From: Cadophora sp. MPI-SDFR-AT-0126
Lineage: Eukaryota > Ascomycota > Leotiomycetes > Helotiales > Ploettnerulaceae
Reading direction: 5' to 3'
Length of the DNA stretch: 64,000 nucleotides
Assembly (NCBI GenBank): GCA_020747065.1
Contig: JAGMVK010000024.1
Coordinates: 1 to 64,000 of the forward strand
The position numbers and the translations under genes are program-made. The notes under the pieces are model-generated. The model was not told the DNA's origin. It ran no database searches and saw only the letters and a list, made by a program, of their open reading frames with translations. Shown here one piece after another: positions 23,801 through 34,198 of the stretch (within the stretch, counting starts at the first letter, position 1; the number at the start of each line of letters is the position of its first letter).

Positions 23801-25490
23801 TCTGACTGAGAAGGAAATAAGGGATTAAGGGCTATTAATTAAGCTACGCGTAGAGGGTAAGATTACTACACCTAGCCTACTATTCCAGTAGTCCCGTCGA
23901 GTTAAGTATAAGGCTCTCATCAAGAGAGGCGTTTTTATACCGATTTCCAGAAATGACCCCAGAGTAAGAGGCTACTGTATCTTCAAATCAAGAATAGTGA
24001 ATAAAGTAAAAGGTAAGGAATTATTAATACTATACGAGAAATCAAGGCTTGTTATCTAATACTTTAATAATAAAAGTAAGAAAGAGATATTAACTTAATC
24101 TCTAATTATTTAACAAGTAAGTCAGCGATTAATTATATTACTAGCTACTACTATAAGATATTTAAATCAGATCTAAAAGAGATCTGATATACATTTAGTA
24201 ATTCAGGACATCACTTAAGCCTATATCCAGTCGATAATAAAACTTCTTAGAAATATCTTTACATAGCTACCTAAAGAGATCATAAATAAGTTCCCTCCTA
24301 ATACGATATTTATAGTAATACTTCCTCTTTATAGTATACCAGAATCCGGAAATCACTAGTTTAATACTTACTATAAATATTATATAGAAAAACTTTAAAT
24401 GGAAATATTAACGTATAACCCTTACTTACTAATCAGCACTAAAGATAGCCACGATTTTAGGATTATTAGAATATAAATAGATAATATATTAATCCTTAGA
24501 GATAATAAATTCTTAGTATAAGAGTAAGAAGGGATTACAAAAGCTAATTTCTTAATAAAACCGATTTAAGTCCTAAACCCCTCTAAATCTATTACATTTA
24601 ACGGATATACTATTACTTTAGCTAGGAATAATATCTACATATCGCAGAAAAGTTAAGGAATAAGACTAGAGTTAATTAATATAATAGCGCCAGATTATAA
24701 GAAGATATATATGGAATAATAAGCTTGCAGCGCGTATATTACAACGATCTATTAACCTGAAGCCACCTTTAATTTATTAGTGGCAGCGTAATATTAGGAT
24801 CTAATAGTAGAAGACGCGAAGGCCCTGAACTAACGTCTTTAATGGCAAATAAATAACACGGAGAGAGGTTTATAATATATACTAGTAGACCTATACTCTA
24901 CCAGACTTTATATCTTTATTAATAGATTATTTGCTAATAATAAGGATCTGAGCTTATAGATCGGGTTTCTAGTAATAATCGGATCAGAAATAAAGGGGGA
25001 TTCGGAATTTACCCTCTCTGGTAATATTATTTATATAAGCTCTATAAAGTACAAGAGAGTAACGCGTACTGTACTCGCTTCGGAGCTATATACTATAGTA
25101 GTAGGAATCGATATGTTAATTACTTTAAGAACTACTGTTAATATAGTAACAGATAAGCTTAGACTCCCACAGCTTCCGACTATAGTATATACAGATTCCC
25201 TATCTCTTTATAAGTGTATTATTAAACTTGGCACTATAAAGGAGAAGCGTTTAATAATTAATATCATAGTAATTCGGCAGTCATATAAGCGCAGGGAGCT
25301 AACGGAGATTCAGTGAATTAATAGCACTAGTAATCCTACTAATGCCATAATAAAGATAGCACTAAATAAAGCTCTCTAAGAGCTAATTAACACTAATACC
25401 TTAACTGTGAAGATAGAAGGTTAAGTTCAGAAGCTACTTAATATTAATTTAGAGGCTCGTTTGACTTATAATCAAGACTTATAAGTCGAT
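20880..25490 (+). pseudogene. Copia gag-pol relic (gag, integrase, RT, RNase H)
   Basis: Degraded polyprotein with many TAG/TAA stops. Gag with a zinc-knuckle-like relic lies at about 21100-21870. The integrase zinc region is at about 22650-22800 (ICKYYQKHVDAPH, with a Tyr where a zinc-binding Cys would be), followed by the catalytic core with the end motif SVSKVEQYYRLLK at about 23130. Reverse transcriptase lies at about 23950-24510 (QDIT..AYIQS; IDNILIL where a DD motif is expected). RNase H lies at about 24900-25420 (TDSLSLYKCIIKLGT at 25188; a terminal NPTNAI motif). The order identifies the copia group. No product can be made. Confidence 0.88.
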
Positions 25491-25699
25491 AGAGTTGATT
25501 TAGGGGAGTAACGGAGGAGTTTCAGATAAAGAGCAGTTTTTCCTTTGTTATAATTTCCTTATAACTCTTATTAATCACTTGCAAGTATTTTCATTTCTAT
25601 TTAAGATATAGAGGAGAGAACGAGTTTAATTTGCATTTAATTACCCTCTGATTTAAAGCACTAACGGGCGGCCTTATAATAACACTCTAATAGGGACTA

Positions 25700-26580
25700 A
25701 ATACCGGTTTCACTACAGGGGGCTACTCCCGTACACTGGTATAAAGAAAGTACCGCTACGAAGAACTAGCTACGAAGCCTTTCTGAAATAAGGCCTATTC
25801 CCCTAATTATAAGCGGCTCCCAAATTAACTGGCTTAGCGCCAGTTTCCTCTACCTCCGCGCTACTTAGGCGTCTTCTACCCCGAGTTCTCTTTACTTGAG
25901 GAGCCGGGCTAGCTCCCTTATTATCTCCATCTTTATCTCTATTCTATCCCGCAGGACGCTTACACTTATTACTACTATAACAAGTAATAACTGTAGCTAT
26001 AACCTCCTTCACCCGCTTCTCTATACAGGAGAGGATCTGCCTATAGTCCTATGAAAGGTTAGCTGGATATAAACCGGAGTATATATAATAGGGATTCGGA
26101 ACGAAAAGAAAAGAAGATTACCTACAAATTAACTTTAGGTGAGATCCGCTATCCTAGTATAGAGAGCACGAGTCTCCTCTAATAACACTAAACTTAACTC
26201 GTCGCGAGTTTTTAGTAACTCAGCGACCGTAACACGGAGCTCTATATCAAGAGTAGTAGTAGTAGTAGAGATATTATCAGTCTCCTTAAGAGTCCGGGTA
26301 AGTAGGAGATCTTAGTACTTAGCTTCTAAGTACTAGGGCAGCTATATATAAGTTAGTTACAAACTATATTCAGAGATCCGAGATCCTAAATAATAAAAAG
26401 AAAGGGGGAAATAAAGGGAGTACTTATAGGAGTACAGATTTCGCTCTAGTTAGTATAGTATAAGTATTTCTTACTCTTCCGGTTCTTAAAGGCGCAGATA
26501 TAATCAGGTTTCTTAATCATAGCTCGGACGCAGTGAACGCAGTCCTTCCGGTAAGCAGAGGCGAGAGCTCTAAATAGTGT
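25700..26580 (-). pseudogene. Antisense cysteine-motif ORF relic inside the copia 3' region
   Basis: On the minus strand, from about 26560 downwards, the frame reads AYRKDCVHCVRAMIKKPDYI, then CAFKNRK, then SEICTPI. These are paired cysteines in a zinc-binding-like arrangement, with Tyr at positions where Cys would complete the pattern (TGC to TAC). Further down, a stretch rich in Glu/Leu (TLDIELRVTVAELL) could be coiled coil. I do not recognise the protein; it may be a second element-encoded or captured gene running opposite to pol. Confidence 0.4.
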
Positions 26581-27098
26581 AAGTATAAGTACTATTTATA
26601 TTAGTATCTGTTTTACTACTAAACTACCTACGATTCTTTTGTTTTATATATATACTTTTACTTATTTAATTTAGTATAGGCTATAGTAAAATATTAGCGA
26701 ATATCTCTAGAGATTAATAATTCTGTATATATACAGAGAGTTTTTTAATATTTACTTAAAGAAAGAAAGCTTTAGAATAGAGGGAGATCTGGTTTTTATA
26801 ATAGTATAGCTAGCAGTGGTCTCGCTTAGCGTCTATTTACTTACTATTATCTTCTAATAAGCTGTATTAACTACTTCCGTAGGAGGTTTTTCAGGCCAGA
26901 ATCGGAGGTCTTTCGGATTATAGTACTTCCGTAGCTCCGTACTTAGTACGCTCATTCTATTTTTCTTTACGAATATAGTTATTCTATATAGCTTGTTTTC
27001 TTTACTATTAGGTTAGAGGTTCGATTCTGTATTAGAGATTCGCTTCTATACTATAAAGATTCGCTTAGAAGTATCCTTCCAAAAAGAAGAGTTACTAG

Positions 27099-27315
27099 TA
27101 TTAGTCCGTAGGCCTATCTAAAGTATATCTTAGCTAGAATAGGGGGTAGGACTACTTACGGGGGTAATTCAGTAGTGTTTCGGGAGGTAGTATATAGTCT
27201 AGTACCTCCCACCCCCTCTTAGAAGAAACACAGATTTTCCATATTATCAAGCTTAATATGCATATACATGATATTTACGTTTGATTCTTGGCTTATATTC
27301 GGTATTGAACCGACA
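27099..27315 (+). repeat. 3' LTR of the copia element
   Basis: 217 bp, TATTAGTCCG..GAACCGACA, aligned without gaps to the 5' LTR. Followed directly by the ATAGT target duplication (27316-27320). Confidence 0.93.
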
Positions 27316-28640
27316 ATAGTATAGTTTTTAGCTTAGAATCCTATTCTTCAGACAGACTAAGAGATAGATATATATTAATTCTATACGTATTAATAATACT
27401 TATTCTGAAGTTATTAAGCTATAGTTCTAAAAATTAGTAATTCCGGTAATTAAGGTAATTCTAGCCTCTTAATAATAGAATATAAACAAGACTAGTATTA
27501 TGAAAGATTATAGTCTAAATAGATATATAGTAGGGAGTGCAGAGGTACGTAAAGTTTAAGGAAAATAGCTAAGCTCGCGCTCTTAGATAATAATTATTAA
27601 GTGTATATTTATAACAGGTCTCTTCATATTTCCGACTATAATATATAAGGGAAAATCGGTCTAATAATAATAGTTTCTATCGTAATTAGATATATTTAAT
27701 CTATAGTACTTTATAGCTACAAAAAATAGGTAAATAACTAATTAAATAGCTCTAAAGTAGCTGGAAAAGGTCTTTATTCCTTAGACAGAACTACGTAATT
27801 ATTTAGTAAGATTCCTTATTCTAAACAGCTATAGGAGCTATAAGATTACGGATTTTCTTTAGAGGTATCTTAAGTATAATATCTATCTTTTTTTCTTACT
27901 AGTATATATATCACATATCTTATAACTTCTTAATTTAATAGTTTTTTCATCTCTTAAGTGTACTTACTGAAAAGAGCTTTAAAAGTTAAGTTTAATAATC
28001 GATTTTACGCTAATTAGTAAGCGTAATTTCCTTATATACTACGAGAAGGTACGCTGAGAAAGTATTATAGCTTTAAATATTAAGGCTAGGTGAAGAACTA
28101 CTAGTCTATAGCTAGTCTCTATAGTAAAGCTATTAATAAGCCCTTTACTCTTAGAAAATAGTAATAAATTAATAAATCTAATTCTCCTAAAGCTTTAAGA
28201 GATACTAATACTATCTCTAGAGGTTTCTAATACTTTAATTAAGTTATATACTCTAAAAAACTAGAAAAAGATATATATATAGATTCGGACCCTAGCTAGT
28301 AGGTTATATAATTAACTTTTAGTTAATTGTTTACTCTTTAGGAAAGTTATAAAGGGAATAAATAAAAGAGACTACGAATTAGAGAAGGCGAATATAAGAG
28401 TTAAAGAGTTAGAAGAAAGATTAGAGTAAGTACAATTAAGAAAAAGAAAAAAAGTCTTGATTAGTCTAAATTCCCGGTTTATAAGAACACATATAATTAG
28501 GGAAGCTTAAATTGTAGCTAGAGAACACTAAATTAAACTTATAGAATCAGAAAGCAAAGAAGATTCAGATTTTATAATATCTTATATAGAAGTTAACGTA
28601 GAATAGAAATATTAAGTATTAAAAATCAGGTAACAGAATT
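27316..28640 (+). pseudogene. pogo transposase, C-terminal (DDE) fragment
   Basis: Continues the transposase broken at 19641. Recognisable DDE_1 signatures in order: INKTSIMKDYS (around the first catalytic Asp, here changed), GLFIFPTIIYKGK, a catalytic-Asp region near 27810, KYNIYLFFLLVYISHILQLL (usually NIYLLFLPPHSSHVLQPLD), VFSSLKCTYQKEL and KRNFLIYYEK. Stops and His-to-Tyr, Pro-to-Leu changes fit RIP. The residual frame ends near the right inverted repeat. Confidence 0.85.
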
Positions 28641-28691
28641 AGTAGGGTAGGCGGAATATAGGGGTAGGCGAAAACCAGGGGTAAGACGTTA

Positions 28692-29140
28692 TAGTAGGAT
28701 CATATCTAAGAATAAGTCCTTAATAATTATAAGAGCGATCTTAAGATTATAGTAAGGCTATACCTCTACTACCGGATCAAGGGCTATAAGTTCAACTATA
28801 CACTAGGTAAATACTTATAGCGATTCCAGTGGATTTATACTAAGTAAGAGGTATACTATATATAGGACTAAGAGGATAAGGAATAGATTAAGCGGTATAT
28901 AGTATACTAGTAATACTACTAGCTATAAACTATCTATTAGGTAGTAGATCCAGAGTATAAGGAGACTAAGTGCTACTTCCTTAATATAGTAATACCGCTT
29001 TACTATAAAGTGTATTACTAGCTTAGAGGCAAGGAGTGGCTATAAAAGTATTTCTAGCGCTCTTTTTAGAGCGAACTGGAATATATACTATAGCTAGAGG
29101 AAATAGTATTACTTAAGGGGAATAAGTATATTTAAGCTAA
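28692..29140 (+). pseudogene. Helicase copy B, 3' segment
   Basis: Continues copy B beyond the pogo element. FQWIYTK..EVYYI and IKRYIVY-x-YY align with VYWIYAKNEAY and IQRYIAY-x-CY of copy A (about 7640-7770), and VDPEYKETKCYF with ADLEYNKTECRF. This proves that the pogo/copia stack sits inside one former gene. Confidence 0.78.
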
Positions 29141-30019
29141 CTATATAGTAGCGTTTATATTAGTAAAGTTTAGATAGGGTTATTTTACACGTTTAATATA
29201 AAATAATAATAGGGTTATATTATCCTTATAATATTAAAGAATATAAAAACTATTTATAAAATATTAGTGTAGTAAAGGATTATTCAAATCTTTTAAATAA
29301 AATCTTATTATAGTTAATTAAAATTAAATAAGATAGATTAGTTATCTTTCGACTTAAATAAAATAGTATTTAAATTATTAGTTAAATGATATTTAATTAT
29401 TTAACCCGTAATATATGTTTTAACTTTTATTATAAAGTAGCTTAAATATATTATAATTATAACTTTAGGGTTATTTAACAGAGCAAATACTATCTTGCTT
29501 TTATATATAATAAGTTAAATAAGAATTTCATGAAATAATTTTGAGTTATATTTAAGGTAGTTTAATAAAGAATAGTTAACTAATTTCTTTAAGTTTACTA
29601 TATATTACTAAGCTATTATTTATATAATATTTTATGTTAATTAAATATTAGTTTAATAAAATAGATTAATAATAAAAATACTTAATTAGAATAGAATACT
29701 AAGCACTATTTTATTTTACTTATTTAATACATTGTTTAAGATAAATAAGTAAGAGATAAACTATAAGTCTAATAACTCGGAATTACTTAAAACAAAAGGT
29801 ATAATAACTTATAATATTAATAAAAATATAAAGTAACTACTAATAAAGTTAGAGTAAGGTAATAAAGAAATAGAGGAGTATAACTACTAATATAATTAAG
29901 GTAAAATAAAGGAAAAATATACAAAGATAGTAAGAGCTAATAAGATTAAGATAAAGTAAAGGAAAAGAAAAAAAGTAAAAAAGAGTTAATAAAGAAAAAG
30001 ATAAAGAAAAAAGGAAAGT
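29141..30019. other. Very AT-rich, unassigned RIP-degraded sequence
   Basis: Extremely AT-rich, ending in a purine-rich stretch (about 29850-30019). No motif or repeat partner recognised; probably the tail of copy B or another decayed element. Confidence 0.5.
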
Positions 30020-30119
30020 TTTAATATCCTTCTAATCTCTCGGGAAGATCTCAGCTTAAGTACAATACTAAGTGCACAAGTCAGGTGACAAAAGTGTACC
30101 GAGACCGATCCCCACTACA
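30020..30119 (-). mobile_element. Truncated LTR end at the right border of the AT-rich block
   Basis: About 100 bp matching the end of the LTR at 10389-10664 (AAGTACAATACTRAGTGCACA, then AAAAGTGTACCGAG, then TCCCCACTACA). The AT-rich, RIP-affected sequence ends essentially at this terminus. Confidence 0.75.
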
Positions 30120-31375
30120 ATACCTGTTTTATTTAATTAATACGGTTTTTTTCATATCCCTAATCCCGGCATATCCGCAGTGATTAAACGCCTCTTCTCG
30201 AGTACAAAATTTATTCTACTCTCTTCTAGTATAAAGGAGCAGTTATAAAGGTGGATGGTTTATCTTGAATATTGTGGTGTCACGTGAGTCACGTGTTTGG
30301 TTCGATTGATGATTTTCAACAAAATCAACCTCTGGCTTCCTTCATAGCTACTAGAGAACAACAACTACAGTCTTCATTAAATCACAGATTATTCTATTTC
30401 GCCCTACTTGTTCTTATTTTGTTTTATGGAACTCTTTTACACTAGGAGCAGCCTCCTTCCTGACGGGATTGAGGCTGAGGAGTATATGAGGAGCTGGATT
30501 AAGTCAGGGAAGACTTTAGGGGCTATTTTGAGTATTTGACAGCAACTCACGGACAAGGAAAGGACTTCGGGCTACAAGTCTCTCTTGTATAGCTTCATTT
30601 TGTAATTTACCAAGATATTCAACACCCGTTAAATGCAGCATCTTTCCCCTTTTTTGTGAACAGTTCACCCCTGTTGGGACCCCAAAACTTTGTGCGAGCT
30701 AACTGTTGGGAGCCGCCCCCTGACCTCAAGAGGATCGGGTCGTTTCCGCGGCCACTAGCATCTATTAAGCGAAGCCTAAATATAGAGGAAAAAGCAATCG
30801 ATTAGTGAGTAGCAACCGTTGGGCGAATATCTTGCTTCATTCCATTTGGGAGGTTGATTTAAAAGTGAACTCCAGGAAATTTTTCACGTGAAAGGGAGAA
30901 TCCGTTGAGTTGTTATCGTCAGATCGACTTCGGTCTGTCCGGGATGGCGACGCCGAAATTCGTGCTTCGGCAGTGTGGTCTGCCCCACGCATGGCCCGAT
31001 TGAATCTTTTGACCAAGGTAACAATCTCCTCCCATCAAAAATCCTTATCAAAACATCCACCCTAAAATTCTAACGTGAACACTTGACCTAGCGCTAGACA
31101 GTTGCATTAAGTCTAGTGCACTCATAGCTGACGTTCCCAGTACCCGTCTTACTGTGTATATAAGTCCAGCTATCTTCCCTCCTCCCTTCCTCCCTGCTTC
31201 TGCTTCAAGAGAGATAATACACGTACTTCCATCATATTTTCGAAGTCCGTTTCTCCTTTTACACTTATACCCATGACCACCATTGTCTGCAAGGGCCTTC
31301 CATTATATCTCATCCTCTTTTTCGACCAATTTTGTGGACAATCGATTCCAATCTTAAAATCTATCTTTGTTCGTA
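30120..31375. other. Intergenic and promoter region of the aminotransferase gene
   Basis: Composition returns to normal. It contains two CACGTG E-box palindromes 9 bp apart (30281-30286 and 30290-30295), a short 38-codon frame at 30427 of no recognisable family, and a core promoter close to the gene (see separate entry). Confidence 0.6.
31157..31206 (+). promoter_or_regulatory. TATA box and CT-rich tract of the aminotransferase gene
   Basis: TATATAAG at 31157-31164 is followed by a CT-rich tract (about 31174-31206), the usual layout of strongly expressed fungal promoters. The ATG is at 31376, giving a plausible 5' UTR of about 170 nt. Confidence 0.6.
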
Positions 31376-32912
31376 ATGTCTCCATCCGCTATCACCGAGC
31401 TTGAACACCACGAGCAAGCAGTTTCTGCAGCTCTCAGCAATGGTGTGCATATTACCTACTGGCATACTTCGTTGACGTATGGATCAACCTCTAAGAATAG
31501 CCTCAAACGAACTCAATTTCTATTCGACCGGAACCTCCACAAGTCCTACTCAGTTGTCAAGGGCGGCAAGGGCAACTACCTATACCTCTCGGATGGACGA
31601 AGGATATTCGATGCCACGTCTGGAGCAGCAGTATCATGCTTAGGATACGGTAACCAGAGGGCCATCAACGCGGTCTCCGCCCAAATGAGTACTGGGATAG
31701 CCTACCTTGCGTCTACCTTTTGGGGTTCGGAAATTGTTGAGGAACTCTGCCAGGAGTTGATTAGTGGCACTGAAGGAAAGATGGCCAGAGTATATTTGAC
31801 GGGCTCAGGTCGGTTCCCAATTCCGAGCCATTGTGCATATTTAATTTTCATCGTCAGGTTCCGAAGCAATGGAAGCGACCATCAAACTGGCCCGGCAATT
31901 CTTTTATGAGAATGACAAGAAAACTTCTCGAGTGAACTTCATCGCCCGGGAGGGCTCTTATCATGGTAATACAATCGGAGCCCTTGGCATATCTGGAAAT
32001 GTCGCCCGCAGAGCACCGTACGAGCCCTTCCTCATGACCAACGTACACCAGGTATCTGCATGCAATGCGTACAGGCAGCGTCTGGGAGGAGAGTCCGATG
32101 CTTCATTTGTAAGAAGAAAAGCTGCGGAGCTGGAAGCGAAGTTCCAGGAACTAGGCCCGGAGACTATTATTGGTTTCGTAGCAGAGCCGGTGGTGGGAGC
32201 CGCACTGGGTTGCGTTCCATCTGTCCCAGGCTACCTGAAAGCTATGAGAGATGTCTGTCACAAGCATGGGGCGTTACTCATTTTCGATGAGGTAATGAGT
32301 GGCATGGGGCGTTGTGGTACTTTGCATGCTTGGCAGGACGAGGATGTTGTCCCAGACATTCAAACCATCGGAAAGGGTCTGGGTGGTGGCTATCAACCAA
32401 TTGCCGCGGTCCTGATCTCACACAAGTTGGTCAATGCATTGCTGGATGGCAGTGGTCAATTCATTCACGGCCAAACCTACCAAGGGATGCCGGTGCAAGC
32501 TGCCGCAGCACTTGAGGTGCAGAGAATCAAGCGTGAGGAGAACTTGATGGAAAATGTCAGGATCCAAGGCGCGTACCTCGAAAAGTGTCTCCAGTCTCTT
32601 TTAGGCGATCACCCCAACGTTGGTGATATCCGTGGGCGAGGACTTTTTTGGGGTCTTGAATTCGTGAAGGATAAGGAGACCAAGGAGTCATTTGATCCGA
32701 AGCTGGGCATTGCTCAGAAGGTCCATGACACTGCAATCTCACCGCCCTTCAACATGACACTGTACCCTGGTACAGGAACTGTGGATGGTATCAGGGGAGA
32801 CCACGTGATATTAGCCCCAACCTATATTGTCACCAAAGCTGATGTCGAATATATTGCCAAGACGACGTCGGATGTTATTCGTCACGTCTTTCAGAAAATT
32901 GGAAGTTTGTAG
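31376..32912 (+). CDS. PLP-dependent class III aminotransferase
   Basis: Two exons: 31376-31808 and 31858-32912, with a 49-nt intron (GTCGGT..CAG) whose removal restores the family motif TGSGSEAMEATIKLARQF. The product is 495 aa, a normal length. Class III (omega-aminotransferase) hallmarks: the FDEVMSG motif with Asp288, which contacts the pyridine nitrogen of PLP, and the Schiff-base lysine in TIGKGLGGGYQPIAAVLIS (Lys317). The family transfers amino groups between a primary amine or amino acid and a keto acid; the substrate (ornithine, GABA, diamines or others) cannot be read from sequence. No targeting signal is obvious, so it is probably cytosolic. The gene is intact although it lies 1.3 kb from the RIP-affected block. 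Confidence 0.92.
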
Positions 32913-34198
32913 ATGAACGTGGGAAAGGGGTTTGGCGTTCTTCATCCCTTTGGTCGCAAACCGTCCAAATTCTTGAAATCAACAATGGTCCGACTAACTG
33001 TTTCAGCGGCAGAAGTTGTTGACTGCATTGCATCGGCGCATTTAGTAGCTTTTCGATTCCAACTATCCTCTAATTTATTTGTATCAGATTACTTGCTTCC
33101 ATTTACTGTATTTTTCACAATTACTGCGGTCAATGAGGCGAGGAGGTGGATCGACAGTTTGAAAGTAATGCACAAAGCCAGTATGAGATTCGCCAAAAGG
33201 TAGAAGAGTAATTTTGTTCGAGGGGAGGGGCAATACTGTATTGAATCCCTACCCCATGAATAAAGGTGAAATCCGCAGAACCCAATTTGGACGTGCCCCC
33301 GCGGCCAACCAGCAGCAAGCTTGACAGAGGCATAGTCGGACTCTTACCTCGCGCTGGTTAGTTGTCCCTTTCACTTCGTTTCAAAGCACAATTTCGGCGG
33401 CGCTGCGAGGGATGAAAGCAGCAAGGAGGCCATGCAATTTCAACATTGCGATACTTATGCAAATGGACCAATAACAAATTTATGGACAGAATTCTCTGTG
33501 AGCAATCTAGTCTGCTGGATGGCTGTCATTAAACAATAGCGAATGAGATTTGGCAAGATTTCTTCTCTGTGGAGGGAGAGCAACGATTTAAGGTTACCTC
33601 CTTCAGCAGCTGTCCACTGGCATCTCAACATTTACGCCAGGTACATAACTGTTGAGATATAATATGCAATCAAGCTTGATTTGCATGTGAGGCTGACAGG
33701 CGCCCACCAATTAGCGAATGACTATTTCTTCCTATTGTTAAGCTTGCATATCACTCTTTACCAACTGGCATATTGTGCAACCGTACCTGCAGATGGCGTC
33801 TGCAGGTACCATACTCGATCAAGATTCACGACACCTAATTTCATACGTGCATATACAAGGCTGCATTTGCTTCCACTCAACAGCGTGCTGGGAAATAGTA
33901 AAAGAGCCAGCAGTTAGACCGACAACAATTGTTGAACTGAACGATGAAAATTCTCCCTGCAAAGCCATTAATCAACCAACTGCGTACAGAATCCAGGCTA
34001 CTATCTTAATGCTAGCTAATTAAATCCATCATTGTTCAATGCATCGCAGGCTGTTTCCGGACAGTCTCGTTCCATAGTGAGAAGTGGGTCCAAAAAGCGA
34101 ATCTTTTATTCTACACTACTTTGAAAACAGCTCCCTTAACACTAAAATGCAAAGTATTATTCATTCCTAGGAATCAAGCTTCAATTTCAGATCTCAAT
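32913..34198. other. Intergenic region between aminotransferase and RasGEF genes
   Basis: Contains the aminotransferase 3' UTR, a perfect 11-bp-stem hairpin (33783-33809) and the RasGEF 5' region. Short open frames have no recognisable features. Confidence 0.6.
33783..33809. repeat. Perfect 11-bp inverted repeat (hairpin)
   Basis: GTACCTGCAGA, 5-nt loop TGGCG, TCTGCAGGTAC. It lies about 390 bp upstream of the RasGEF start codon. It could be a dimeric regulator site or a cruciform; there is no poly-T tail to suggest a terminator. Confidence 0.6.

Larger units (their letters stand above)
19642..27315 (+). mobile_element. Complete Ty1/copia LTR retrotransposon (RIP-degraded) with ATAGT target duplication
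   Basis: A 7.67-kb element bounded by 217-bp direct LTRs (19642-19858 and 27099-27315; TG..CA ends) and by identical ATAGT duplications at 19637-19641 and 27316-27320. The interior holds a gag-pol relic in the copia order (integrase before reverse transcriptase) and, past pol, a 1.6-kb stretch with an antisense cysteine-rich relic. A purine run AAAAAGAAGAG just before the 3' LTR is a candidate polypurine tract. It inserted inside the pogo transposase gene. Confidence 0.93.
19174..28689 (+). mobile_element. pogo/Fot1-type DNA transposon, interrupted by a copia element
   Basis: Ends are ~44-bp terminal inverted repeats: ACATCTCACCCCTGGTTTCC at 19174, and its RIP-mutated complement ending GGGGTAAGACGT at 28689. 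TA target duplications lie at 19172-19173 and 28690-28691. After removing the 7.7-kb copia insert the element is about 1.84 kb, a normal size for Fot1/pogo elements. It carries a broken DDE transposase gene on the plus strand. It inserted into helicase copy B. Confidence 0.88.

Noticed and set aside
25113..25316. 67-codon frame as a gene
   Set aside because: It is the RNase H part of the degraded copia polyprotein.
9971..30119. One giant element bounded by the outward-facing LTR-like ends
   Set aside because: No shared target duplication was found, the right copy is only about 100 bp, and the right-hand LTR of the inverted pair has its own ATATA duplication; kept only as an alternative.
3500..30120. 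CRISPR arrays, rRNA or tRNA genes in the AT-rich block
   Set aside because: No regularly spaced short repeats and no cloverleaf or rRNA-like conserved sequence seen; repeats are explained by LTRs, inverted repeats and duplicated helicase genes.
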